From Trichomonas vaginalis G3 (taxonomy: Eukaryota; Parabasalia; Trichomonadida; Trichomonadidae): a DNA stretch of 64,000 bases. The notes beneath the pieces were generated by a model. It had not been told where the DNA came from and made no database searches. It saw only the letters and a list, made by a program, of their open reading frames with translations. Positions 49,768-59,573 of this stretch are shown here, in pieces (position 1 is the stretch's first letter; each line of letters starts with the position of its first letter). The position numbers were made by a program, and so were the translations under genes. The stretch spans positions 19,797,976-19,861,975 of the forward strand of contig NC_067204.1 of NCBI RefSeq assembly GCF_026262505.1. Reading direction: 5' to 3'.

Positions 49768-52700
49768 TTATATGTCATAATAGAACCCACGTGGACCAAG
49801 CTTTACTTTCTTCCTGACTGAGTTTTTAACTCTTCTTTTTCCTTCATTGCCCTCTGCTTGAAGTTGTTGCATCTTTGCATTATGTTCATCTAGTATGTTG
49901 CAAATTTCCCATGTCCTTTTTGCCTTTTGGCTCTGGTCGCCCATCTCAGGTAACCTATATCCTAGAAAGAGTTTGTCATAGTCTGTATTTGAGTCTTCGC
50001 GTATTGTTTGCATGACTCTTTCCTGAGTTTCCGGTTCAAGCTCTTCAAACAGTGCCTGTCCATATGGAATATGCTCGTTTCCAAATATATGTTTTTGTAG
50101 CCATTCTGGTTTTCTTTCCATGTTACCAACTATATCTTTTGTGAATGGGAAAGCTTCTACCCAATCTTTCAGTCTTGCGTCGTTTATTTCTGTAGTTGGT
50201 TTTATTTTGTCAAGGAACATGTTTTTCAATACTAACATTTCATCTGGTACTGTCCATTTGAGTTTTCTTAAATATTCATCCCTTCTCAGTTCATTGTCTG
50301 CAAAGTAAGTTTTTATGACATTTTGTAAACTTTCGTTTGCAAGGTCATGTACAATAGGTTCTCTTCCTTCGCTCTCCCTAACTTTCTTTCTAAACTCTTC
50401 ACCAAATATACCATCTCTATGGTTCTGTGTAGTTCTTTGAGATAAATGTTCTAGAACGTCAGGTGTTATATTTCCATCAGCCATGTTCATTTCATACTGG
50501 TTCAAAATATCTGCATCTTTCATATCTTTCAATGGCATTAAAGCCGCGCTGAAAATACCAGCTATATCTCGTTCACCATTCGCTTCCATTGCGTCTACAA
50601 CTTCTTGGAATTGAGGTTGTAAGTTTATGAACCACCTATCCGGGTTAGCTTTATGACCCCATCTCATTGTAGTTCCATCGTCTGCAGAAACAAAAGTAGG
50701 TTTGTTTCCATCTTGGTTAGGTTCTGAATGAACTTTAAACAATGTTTCATTTCTATATGTTTTCTTGAAATTTAACCTTTTATTTTCACCGAGTTCATCC
50801 GAAGATTGAACGTTAAATGCTCGTAAGTAAAAAGGGTTGTTGTATTTGTGTACATTTTCTTTCAGTACTTCCATTCTATGCTGAATATTTTCATCTGGTG
50901 TTGGAGTCTTTTGTATGTCGGCAAACATTTTTCGATATTCTTCTACTATGTCAGCCGAATTTTTTTTAGACTCTTGGAAATATTCCATATTCTCCGCATA
51001 CTCTTGTTGAGGGTCAAGAATTTTCGGCTGTTCCAAATCTTCATCTAGTTCTGTGAGGTTAGTTTCCAAAGGAGTGACTTGTTCGTTTCCTTCAGGCTCT
51101 TCTAGCTGTTGTTGCTGAACTATTTCTTCCATGTCTGGTTGTATCTGAACTAGTTCTTCCTGTGGAGTTTCTTGTACCTCATCTGCTGGCATTTCATATA
51201 TTCCGAGACCGTTTTCAACAAGTTCCCTTTCTAAGTCATCCGGACTCATAAACCTTTCTTCTTTCGTTCCGTCTCTATTTTTTACGCGTTTCATGAAGAG
51301 AGTTAAATTGTCATTTAGCTCTGACATCAAATATCTCGGAGTAAATTCGTTCATGTCATTTGGATGATATGCTATTAAATCATATCCCTTAGCGAGCTTG
51401 TATTTTCCAGGTTTGAGATTATATCCCCTTTGGTGCAGAGCCATAAAGCTAAATAGGTTCGGGTCAGTATTTCCATCCTTGAACTTTCTAATAGCTTCTT
51501 TATATCTGTCACTAAAGTCAATAGTATCTGGGTAACCATAGTCTTCTTTAAGCATTTTTAAGAATTCTTGGTTTCCTTGTTCTCTACTTCTTTTATGTCC
51601 TTGCTCTGGTTGTGGAGGTGGTTGTTGTGCAGGGTTTTGAACTGTTGGTTGTGCTGGATTTTGAACTGTTGGTTGCTGTGCTGGATTTTGAACTGTTGGT
51701 TTTGGTGCATGCCTGTGTCTGTGTCCATGTGACGATGTAAATGTTTTAGGTAGTCCTGGTGCAGGTGCTTCTCTTGGAGGGTTTGGTGGTATATAAGTTC
51801 CACTAGCTAGTATATAAGTTCCACCAGCTGGCACATATGTTCCATCTGCAGCGTAATGTCCTACCTGACTTTTCGTTCTTAAGAAAGCATTTACTAGGTC
51901 TGTTTTGGTCTGTTGTAACTCTTTTTCTTGACTTTCCACAACAGTTGCTCTAACGGCGTCATAGGCACTTTGAACTGCCTGTCTCGTTGCTGCATCTGTT
52001 ATTTTCGTCATATTTTGTGCTACTTCTCTTAACTCGTTGTCGAAACCTTCAGACTTCAGTTTCTTTCCAGATGAGAAGTCGTTCACTTGTTTCACCTTAC
52101 TATGAAGAGCTTCGAAAGCGTTCTTAAAGTCAGCATTTGTTAAAGCTTCATTTGAACTATCTTCATCCGCTTGTATTTTTGTCCTTATTGACCCTATAAG
52201 TTGGGCTGCTTTAGCGTTGGCTTGGGCATCTAACCAGTCATTGTTAGCTTTTATATATTCTGCGCTTTTCATTGCCTTTTGCATAGCCGCGTCGTTATTT
52301 TTACTTTCTTGTGCTAAGTTTTCATACTGTACGGTTTGGTTTTGCAACTGTAAAAGTTTTTCTGCCTTTACATTTGCTTCAACTTCTTTTTTATACTCAT
52401 CGCTATCCATATATGTCTTCAGGGCTTTTTGTTTTATCTCTTCATCTTTCAGTATTTTATATTGAGTAGTATGGTTTTTCAAATTTATGACATCTTGTTC
52501 CATTTTTGCTACTTCTGCTGCTTTTTCTGACACTTTTTTCGCATATTCCTCTGTACTTAGTTCTTTCAGTTGTTCTTCTTTCTTCTTTTTCTCTACGTTT
52601 AACTCATTGAGTTTCTTTGTGTGTCTGTCATATTCTAGTTTCTTTTCGTTTTCGCTTATTTGCTTCTGTATGTCTATGTTTGACTTTTTGACATCTGTTA

Positions 52701-52986
52701 TTTGATTTTTGAGTGAACTCAAATTCATTTGACTTTGAGGGTTATAGGCTGTTCCGTCTGCAGCTCCACCATAGCCTGCCATTTTCGCTAAAAGTGCCGC
52801 TCTTAAACCTCCACTCTGTGCACCAATGACTCGGTTTAAAAGCATAGGATTGCTTGACATTTGTTGCAACATAGTGGGGTCATTCAGCATTTGTTGTTGC
52901 AACTGTTGTTGTGGTGTCAGTTTTACTATTGGATGTTTCAATGCTCTCTTCCTCTTACGTATATTCTTACGTAGCTTACGTGGCAT
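49768..52986 (-). CDS. large structural protein candidate, 1072 aa
   Basis: Start set at MPRKLRKNIRKRKRALKHP, since TTTTTTACTTCACTTAAA directly precedes it; an upstream in-frame ATG would add 20 residues. Order: very basic N-terminus, Gln-rich stretch (QQQLQQQ), Ala-rich coiled coil (about 90-300), Pro/Gln linker with four VQNPAQ-type repeats (about 430-470), a long acidic/Gln part, then a helical domain with GRKPE/LQKHIFGN blocks and a basic end (RRVKNSVRKKVKLGPRG). No enzyme motif. First gene at the right arm, 33 bp upstream of the capsid gene. A core or internal virion protein is likely but inferred. Confidence 0.7.
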   Translation of the reverse strand: MPRKLRKNIRKRKRALKHPIVKLTPQQQLQQQMLNDPTMLQQMSSNPMLLNRVIGAQSGGLRAALLAKMAGYGGAADGTAYNPQSQMNLSSLKNQITDVKKSNIDIQKQISENEKKLEYDRHTKKLNELNVEKKKKEEQLKELSTEEYAKKVSEKAAEVAKMEQDVINLKNHTTQYKILKDEEIKQKALKTYMDSDEYKKEVEANVKAEKLLQLQNQTVQYENLAQESKNNDAAMQKAMKSAEYIKANNDWLDAQANAKAAQLIGSIRTKIQADEDSSNEALTNADFKNAFEALHSKVKQVNDFSSGKKLKSEGFDNELREVAQNMTKITDAATRQAVQSAYDAVRATVVESQEKELQQTKTDLVNAFLRTKSQVGHYAADGTYVPAGGTYILASGTYIPPNPPREAPAPGLPKTFTSSHGHRHRHAPKPTVQNPAQQPTVQNPAQPTVQNPAQQPPPQPEQGHKRSREQGNQEFLKMLKEDYGYPDTIDFSDRYKEAIRKFKDGNTDPNLFSFMALHQRGYNLKPGKYKLAKGYDLIAYHPNDMNEFTPRYLMSELNDNLTLFMKRVKNRDGTKEERFMSPDDLERELVENGLGIYEMPADEVQETPQEELVQIQPDMEEIVQQQQLEEPEGNEQVTPLETNLTELDEDLEQPKILDPQQEYAENMEYFQESKKNSADIVEEYRKMFADIQKTPTPDENIQHRMEVLKENVHKYNNPFYLRAFNVQSSDELGENKRLNFKKTYRNETLFKVHSEPNQDGNKPTFVSADDGTTMRWGHKANPDRWFINLQPQFQEVVDAMEANGERDIAGIFSAALMPLKDMKDADILNQYEMNMADGNITPDVLEHLSQRTTQNHRDGIFGEEFRKKVRESEGREPIVHDLANESLQNVIKTYFADNELRRDEYLRKLKWTVPDEMLVLKNMFLDKIKPTTEINDARLKDWVEAFPFTKDIVGNMERKPEWLQKHIFGNEHIPYGQALFEELEPETQERVMQTIREDSNTDYDKLFLGYRLPEMGDQSQKAKRTWEICNILDEHNAKMQQLQAEGNEGKRRVKNSVRKKVKLGPRGFYYDI

Positions 52987-53039
52987 TTTAAGTGAAGTAA
53001 AAAACGGTTTTTGACAGATGTTTATATGACACTTTTTGT

Positions 53040-53421
53040 TCAGCACAAAAAACTACTCGGTCAAAGTGTTGTCAGTTTTGTAAAATAACCGTCCTATCTC
53101 ATTCTATAAGGGGGAAAGTCTTCTCAAAGTATACTTCCTTGGAACGCCCGTAACTTTTCCTGTAGCGACGATAGACCCTTACTTGTCCGGACAAAGTTAT
53201 ACTATTTTGAGTGCTCTACAAAAAAGTCAACGGCGACGACTCTCAAAAACCGTTGTGTAAAAAGTTTTACCGTTGGACAAAAAAGTATGTATAGAAAACA
53301 AAAAACGTTTATAGTTCATTCAATATTTGAGATGGAACGGTTTGCCAACGGAGACTTTTCAATAAAATAAAAAAATAGAGGGGGTTACCGTTGACGAAAA
53401 CGGTTTATTTTAAACTTTTCT
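53040..53421. promoter_or_regulatory. intergenic region with CAACGG/CCGTTG cluster
   Basis: About 380 bp between divergent genes with no frame. It holds five exact CAACGG or CCGTTG words and further AACGG words between about 53225 and 53410. CAACGG fits the Myb recognition core YAAC[GT]G (general knowledge). It may be the control region for the right end. Confidence 0.45.
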
Positions 53422-54336
53422 ATGAGTAGTCCGAAAAAAACAGTTTATTTTTGTCTAATGGAAGCCAACATTAACAATTCTCAACCGCTAACCAAAGCCA
53501 AAGCCCCACAACCTCCAAGAACTGGCACAGCTGTTAGAATAACCACCAAAAAGTCTAACAGCGAATTAAGAGAAATTCTTCAACAAATTTGCTCTAAATA
53601 TCTCAAAGACGCCGAAGAAAATACACAACCAGACGCTACATACAATACTCAGTTCTGTGAAGTTCTGAACAAAGCAATTGCTAGTTCAATTGAACTTACT
53701 AAGACAATTCCAAGTCCAATTGAGCTTAGCGATGTCTTAGTTCAGTATTTTCCAACATTTACTAAGCTTATAATGTTGAGAACTTTATACCAAGTTCGTC
53801 AAAATCTTCCTCGTAACATCCAACGGTCATTCGACAAGACAATTGCCGAATTCCAAGTCTTTAGTTACGGATATGACCAAGATGAATACGTTGACGAGTT
53901 CGGAGACAACTGTACAAAATGGTTTGAATGCTATACGACAACACAATTTGAATTCGACTTTCTCGAATTCAACGCAGCAACCATTTATATCATTGCTCTT
54001 TACCTTTCCGAACAACAACAAGACCTCGCAGATGGAGATGTTGTTACCGTCGTCATGGAAACTCCTGAACAATTCGGAAAAAAGAAGTCTCTAATTGCCA
54101 AATTTGTTCCAGGACATCAGCTTTTCCAACGCACAGAAGTCTTCTGTATTCCTGGAACTAAGTTCTTTGTCAAGAGCGAACTCAAACAAAGATATAATGT
54201 GTCATTCAATTACACATTATATAATGTTTTCGACCCAGAAGAAGACTTCTTCCCAGAAGCAATGGAAGAGGAAGAAGAAGAGAAACACGAAGAAGAGAAA
54301 CACGAAGAGTCCTCCGAATTCACACCAGAAGACTAA
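53422..54336 (+). CDS. unknown protein with acidic tail encoded in the terminal repeat, 304 aa
   Basis: Reads MSSPKKTVYFC then MEANINNSQPL (alternative start at 53458). Helical middle with SDVLVQYFPTFTKLIM and QVRQNLPRNIQRSFDK, then beta-rich EFDFLEFNAATIYIIALY. The tail is Glu-rich with EEKHEEEKHEE and ends SSEFTPED. The last about 40 codons lie in the terminal inverted repeat, so the left end of each element carries a copy of this tail-coding sequence. Higher GC than the capsid genes. No family. Confidence 0.65.
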   Translation: MSSPKKTVYFCLMEANINNSQPLTKAKAPQPPRTGTAVRITTKKSNSELREILQQICSKYLKDAEENTQPDATYNTQFCEVLNKAIASSIELTKTIPSPIELSDVLVQYFPTFTKLIMLRTLYQVRQNLPRNIQRSFDKTIAEFQVFSYGYDQDEYVDEFGDNCTKWFECYTTTQFEFDFLEFNAATIYIIALYLSEQQQDLADGDVVTVVMETPEQFGKKKSLIAKFVPGHQLFQRTEVFCIPGTKFFVKSELKQRYNVSFNYTLYNVFDPEEDFFPEAMEEEEEEKHEEEKHEESSEFTPED

Positions 54337-54438
54337 CAATTTTCCGAATAAAAACCTCATTTTATACTAAACATCTTCGGGGCTAGAAGGGGCGCAGCCC
54401 CTGGAAGCCCCACTACCTTTTTTTTTTTTTTTTTTTTT
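54213..54438. repeat. right terminal inverted repeat of copy C
   Basis: Reverse complement of 250-426 and 19260-19448, ending CCCCACTACC and 21 T. Hairpin GGGGC-TGC-GCCCC on the complementary strand. Has two GAAGAGAAACAC repeats and a GAAGAAGACTTC segment missing from the left ends. Confidence 0.85.
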
Positions 54439-54977
54439 AATAGAATTTATATACTATTCATCTATTAGTAAACACTACCGTATATTATTTTTAAGCTATC
54501 TTATTTTTTGAACTTTTATTCAAATCTTTGGTCGCAAGAAGAATTGCATGATAAATAAAAACATTTAATCAAAGTCAATTTTATTTTTCATATTCAAATG
54601 GACTGAGTGTTAACATTTAACATTTTTTGCTAATTGTCGTCAAAAATTAGGCGTAAAGCAAAAATTGATATTTCATATGGTTTTATGATAGATAAGCATT
54701 ATATTCCCACTCATTATATTCGTAAATTTTGAGGTTTATCCTTCGCTTTTAAGATCATTGAATTTGATTTTTATATAAAATAGTTATATATTAGAAAATA
54801 ATATGAGTTTATGTGATATTATTTTTCAGAAGATTTTGTGTTCTTCTTCAAAATTTTATTTTTTTATTAAAAAGAATCTTTACAAAATATACATTTACTT
54901 TAATTAATATTTAAAAACGTGCTCTATCAAAAGTTCCAAAAATTCAATATTTTAGCTTTTCTGAGGTGTCACTTTTG
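54439..54977. other. AT-rich DNA between copies C and D
   Basis: No frame and no match to element sequence. The junction with copy D is not marked by a terminal repeat, so copy D is truncated on this side. Its exact start is unclear. Confidence 0.5.
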
Positions 54978-55202
54978 ATGAATTTCTGTTTACAACAGAA
55001 GAAAAATAATATAGACTTTATTTCATGTAAAGGACTTTACACACTTTTGAACGATATGAAAGACCCTGTTTTGTTTGTTCGTGTAGACAAAGGAAAGTTC
55101 TATGTCTTTACAAAATATTTGAACTTCTTAGACAGAGAACTTCAAGAAACCTCATGTGAAAGTTTAGATGAAGTTCTTCTCCACTTTCAGAAAAACTTTT
55201 AA
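54978..55202 (+). CDS. unknown protein, 74 aa
   Basis: MNFCLQQKKNNIDFISCKGL, then LNDMKDPVLFVRVDKGKFYVF. Ends 10 bp before the penton start. Copy C has the unrelated 193-aa gene in this position, so the neighbourhood of the penton differs between copies. GTG at 54966 is in frame. Function unknown. Confidence 0.5.
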   Translation: MNFCLQQKKNNIDFISCKGLYTLLNDMKDPVLFVRVDKGKFYVFTKYLNFLDRELQETSCESLDEVLLHFQKNF

Positions 55203-55212
55203 ATATATATAA

Positions 55213-56011
55213 ATGGCAGAAGATATAATGGTTTATACTATTACGACTAAAAACCCTGAGTCATATAATTCTATAACAACAAACTTACAAAGTCCTCAAG
55301 GACGGTATTGTAAACTAACTTTAAACACAATGACGACTAAAGCCTGTTTTGCTCTTTTGACACCAGAAGACTTTATTGTTGTGAATGGTAAAAAATACTC
55401 CTTTGAAGATACTTACTCAGATATACCACCAACAGGTTTTGTTGACTTATTTAATACTTTAAGTACGGGTGTAACATGTGCTGCAACTAGAGCAGGTTTC
55501 ATTATGTTTGGATGTCCGACTGAGTTTACTATAAACGATATGAGCTATAATACAAAACTTATTTCTGGTTTTTACTACCAAACAGTTTCCTATAACAGGA
55601 AAAGGTGTCATACAAGGAATGTCTATTCCATTGACATTAAGCACACCAATCTTATATATTGTTTCAAACTTAGGTTCAAAGTGTTATTCGAATGTCGACA
55701 GAAACTATTATGACCAAAGATACTTATGCGTATAAACAATACTTTCTCTGCTGGTTTGCCTATTGTTCATTCGAATGCAGAATTTTCAACCTTAGTGAAC
55801 TCAAACACTTTGGCAAGTATATACGTTGACATTAGTTGACGCAAACTTTGTTCCTGTAAAACTTTTATGTCCTATGTATTTGTCAATGACGGCAGAAAGT
55901 TTCGAATTGGAAGATGCAACTGGTGAAAGTATTGTATTACAAGAACAACTTCAACAACAAATAGCTCAAGAACAACAAATGCAACAAATGCAACAACAAA
56001 GTCAAGAATAA
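55213..56011 (+). pseudogene. penton gene homologue, frameshifted
   Basis: Near-identical to 46407-47210 for 123 codons, then an extra A at about 55582 shifts the frame. More indels follow; the Gln-rich end is readable. Confidence 0.75.
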
Positions 56012-56040
56012 AAAAAAATATTTTTTTTATTTTTATAAAA

Positions 56041-57272
56041 ATGTACAGAATAGATGTTTCAGATTTTTATGACTTCCAAGCATTCAGAAATATGTGTCCA
56101 TTTCGAGACTATAACAAAGCAGTCGAGAATTTGAAACGTTTAGTCATTTATGTCGACTCTGCCCCAGAATGTTATGTCATGAAAGAATGGGATGTAGTCT
56201 TTAACAAACCTAAAGCGACAATAGTTTCAGAACAAGAATGTAGACAGAACTTAAGAAAATAAAAGTCGTACAAGTTGGCATGAAGATGTTAGATGCTTGG
56301 GATATCTTATTGTCAAAGTTAGAAGATTTTTCAGTTCGAGGTATAAAGTTCTATACACCTTCTCCAAACTTCTATTCTATCTTCACTGGATATAAATATG
56401 AACAAGTAGAATGGAAAGAAAATATTATAGAAGCTTGGTTAGACCATGTCAAAGAAATTATATGCAATGGAAACGAAAAGGTTTATGATATATCTTATGT
56501 TGGTTTGCAAATATCTTACAACATCCAAGTGCTAAAAATGAAACTGCTCTCATTATAATTGGAAAACAAGGAACTGGTAAGAAACACATTCTTTACAGAT
56601 ATTTTGTGCAAACTGTTAGAAGGTTATTCGAATCCGAATATGACAAACTTAGAAAACATCTGCGGTAAATTTAACTCCTCAATAGAGAATATGAAACTTA
56701 TAGTTTGCAATGAACTTCAAAGTATAGATACAACAAAAGTTTTGAACTCAGATGCTTTGAAGAGTCTTATAACAGACAAAGTTGGAGTTGTTGAAAGAAA
56801 ATATAAAGACCAAAGAGTTTGTGAAAATGTTGCAAACTTCATTATGGTTTCAAAAATGCTGTTCCGATGAAGTTAGAAAGTTCTGACAGAAGATATGTAG
56901 TTGTCAGAACGTCAGATTCTCATATGCAAGATTCAAAATATTTTGACGACTTAGCAGAAACTTTGACATCTGACTTTTACAACCATTTGTTCTCATATTT
57001 TTATGACATTAGATATTTCAAAGTTCAATCCAAGACAAATTCCACATACCGAAGAGAGACAAACATTGTTAGAAGCAAACAAGAGTGTATATGAACTGTT
57101 CATAGATGAAACTGACTTTGTGTCATTAGATGAAAGGTCATTGTACGATTCGTATAAACAATATTGTCAAGAATATGGTTATATGACAGCGTCTAAACGA
57201 ACATTCTTGGCAAATGTCAAAAGTCTTTTAGATGTTCAGAATGGTGTATATACAAAGAAAAATTTTTTCTGA
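56041..57272 (+). pseudogene. SF3 helicase gene, frameshifted
   Basis: Homologue of 45142-46377 broken into four frames by single-base indels at about 56248, 56490-56575, 56855 and 56995. The Walker A area itself is hit by an indel. Confidence 0.8.
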
Positions 57273-57312
57273 GTAAATTTTAAAAAAAATATTTTTTTAT
57301 CCGATAGAAAAG

Positions 57313-57731
57313 ATGGCAAAATTCATCTCAGTAAACAAGTACATGTCAGGACTTAAAGAAGAACTAGACCCATTCACATATTGAATGTTTACTTCTACCA
57401 TTTTGAAAAGTCTTCATTCAGCAAAGTTTGGAACATCGAACCAGTTAAGTTTGCTATTGTGACTAAAAATGGTGCGAAATTTGAAGACTTAGACATAGAA
57501 GGTTTGTTAGCAGTCAAAGAAAGTTTTGACAGAAGGTTTTCAAACCTTAAAGAAGGCAAAGCATACAAACTTGTTATACCTTATGAACCAAAGAAAGCAG
57601 ACGACTATGAATATTATGAGTCTAAGATAGTTGAAGTTCAAGGTAAATTGGGTAAAAAGATTTTAGAGTCTAAGCCAGTGTTTGCTCCTAAAGAGGAAGA
57701 GAACATTGACATTGACCCAGAAATGTTCTAA
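57313..57731 (+). pseudogene. 139-aa conserved gene, one frameshift
   Basis: Starts MAKFISVNKYMSGLKEELDP. A base is lost around 57380; the rest is open and close to 44686-45105. Confidence 0.7.
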
Positions 57732-57747
57732 AAAAAAAATTTTATTT

Positions 57748-58197
57748 TTACATGTCAAATTTCTTTTTCTCTGGAACTGGCTCTGGTTCTTTCTTCTCTT
57801 CTTCTACTTTCTTTTCTTTTCTTTTCTTTCTTCTTCTTTTCTGGTGGAGTTATGTCAAATTTCTCAGAACATATTTTTGTAAAAGTTCTTTGTCCTTTAA
57901 TAGCTCATCTATTCTGTTTTCTATTTCATCTTCAAGAACAGCGCATGTGTCTTCTTTGCATTCTAAGAACTTTTGTTGGACTTCATCTTCCAATCGGTGT
58001 CATCTTGTCAACAAGTCTGTCATTGACAAATTTTAAGACTGCTCTGCTTAATGTTTTATGGTTCTTGTCATATTCCCAGAAACAGAACTTTAGAACAAAT
58101 TCACCTTTCTTGTTTACACTATGTAAGATTTATGGTCGACAGAAGTTTTGCTGTCGAAAAGTTTGTCTCGAATATAGATAGCGAAATCGCTAGACAT
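57748..58197 (-). pseudogene. Lys/Glu-tailed protein gene, frameshifted
   Basis: Homologue of 44221-44669 with a start in the same leader opposite the ATPase. Indels differ from those of copy C, so both copies broke independently or suffered sequence errors. Confidence 0.6.
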
Positions 58198-58233
58198 TTT
58201 CTAAAAGATAAAAATTTTAATTTTTCTAAAAAT

Positions 58234-59108
58234 ATGTTAGAAAAAAAGTTTGCTGACATTGACAAGAAATTTGAGAATGTTTTAAACAAGAACAAGAGGA
58301 AGTTAGAAAATGCTCAGATAAAGCCTATACATGACAAGTTCTTATTTGCTCAGAATGGTATAACAGGTCTAATTGCACCACCTGGGTCGGGTAAGACTTT
58401 CACTTATCTTAAAATGGCTGCACAACAACAAGAACTAGATGAGAAGAACCCATTCTATGAGTTAGTTGTCATTTGTAGTACTTCTGGTCAATTTGACCAA
58501 ACCGTCAATTCGTTCAAAGATATTATAAAGAAGTCTAAGTTAGTATGTATAAAGGATACTGAGTTGTTAGATTGGATAAAGAAGTACCAAAGAAGGTTTT
58601 GAAGTACAATGCTATAAATGAGTATATAAATTCGAAGTTTAAAGACCCAAATGAGGAAATGCAGAGAATATTAGAGAAGAAACACTTCAGAAACAAACAG
58701 AAAGAGATAGAATACATTTCGAAGAAATTGCAATCTTACGATTGGAAGACTTACCCTCATAGGTGTCTTCTTATCTTAGATGATTTCGCCTCTCATCCTT
58801 TGTTAAAGAACAGAGAACAAGATATGTGTCGAATTCTTAAGAAGCTCAGACACTTTAACATCTCAGTTGTCATTTGTGTACAGACAGCAAAGAGTTTAAG
58901 TAAGGATGTTAAAAGAATACTGACTGACATTATACTTTTCCCCGGATTGTCCGAAGACGATTTCATGGAACTTATGAAAGAGTCCATGGCAGGTAAGTTT
59001 GACAGATATGAACTATGGGAGAAGTACAAAGTCATACAAGACCCTCATACTTCTTTCAGAATTCATATCTACGCAAACAAAGTTCAAATTGTAAAAAGTC
59101 AAGCTTGA
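58234..59108 (+). pseudogene. packaging ATPase gene, one frameshift
   Basis: Open from the start through Walker A (GLIAPPGSGKT) to KKYQRR, then an insertion near 58600 shifts the frame. The remainder (58572-59108) is open and holds LLILDDFA and the end. Break point differs from copy C. Confidence 0.8.
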
Positions 59109-59127
59109 AAAATGTAAGTGTTTAGTC

Positions 59128-59205
59128 TTAGTAAGTCTGTTGTGGTGCTGGGGCTGTCGGTTCTTCTGGCTTTGGAAGGCATTCAGGAAGAGGAACGTCA
59201 GTCAT
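59128..59205 (-). pseudogene. Pro/Gln-rich gene, 5' fragment
   Basis: Reads MTDVPLPECLPKPEEPTAPA, like 40689, and is cut after about 25 codons where ATPase-side DNA begins. Confidence 0.6.
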
Positions 59206-59489
59206 CCGTTTGTGTCCTGTTGGAAGGAAAAACTTTTCCTGTCGGAAGGAAGAACTTTTCCTGTCGGAAGGAAAAACTTTTTCTGTCGGAAGGAAAAACT
59301 TTTTCTGAAGTTCGACCAAAAAGTTCTCAATTTTCGAAAATTTGAATGGTTTACGGACGGACAACTGGAAAAATTTTTCCTGTCGGAAGGAAAAATTTTT
59401 TCTGTCGGAAGGAAAAATTTTTCCTGTTGGAAGGAAGAGTTCTTCCTGTCGGAATGAAAATTTTTTCCTGTCGGAAGGAAGGACTCGGA
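59206..59489. repeat. mirrored 22-bp repeat array (copy D)
   Basis: Reverse orientation of the copy C array, with more units on each side: GTCGGAAGGAAAAACTTTTT-type repeats flank the core CTCAATTTTCGAAAATTTGA. Loop-side spelling varies (CCTGTCGG or CTGTTGG). Confidence 0.8.
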
Positions 59490-59564
59490 ATGCCAGAAGG
59501 ATTTGACGAGGCAATTTACCTAATTGAGCTACTTGAGCCATCTGAAGTCAAGCTTGAAAAATAA
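59490..59564 (+). pseudogene. 121-aa accessory gene, 5' fragment
   Basis: Reads MPEGFDEAIYLIEL and then diverges within 10 codons. It marks a recombination point next to the KilA-N cassette. Confidence 0.6.
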
Positions 59565-59573
59565 ATGGTTCAT

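Larger units (their letters stand above)
31693..54438 (+). mobile_element. Maverick/Polinton copy C (best preserved, left end missing)
   Basis: Runs from inside the 80-aa gene to the right terminal repeat, 22.7 kb. With the about 1.7 kb missing on the left, a full element would be about 24 kb. Integrase, polymerase, helicase, penton, capsid and fibre are intact. The ATPase and a few others have single frameshifts, so it is probably not autonomous as written. Confidence 0.9.

Noticed and set aside
250-54438. One single 54-kb element bounded by the two outermost terminal repeats
   Set aside because: The left-arm genes occur three times, a further left terminal repeat is at 19260 and host DNA and a gap lie between, so the span is several partial elements.
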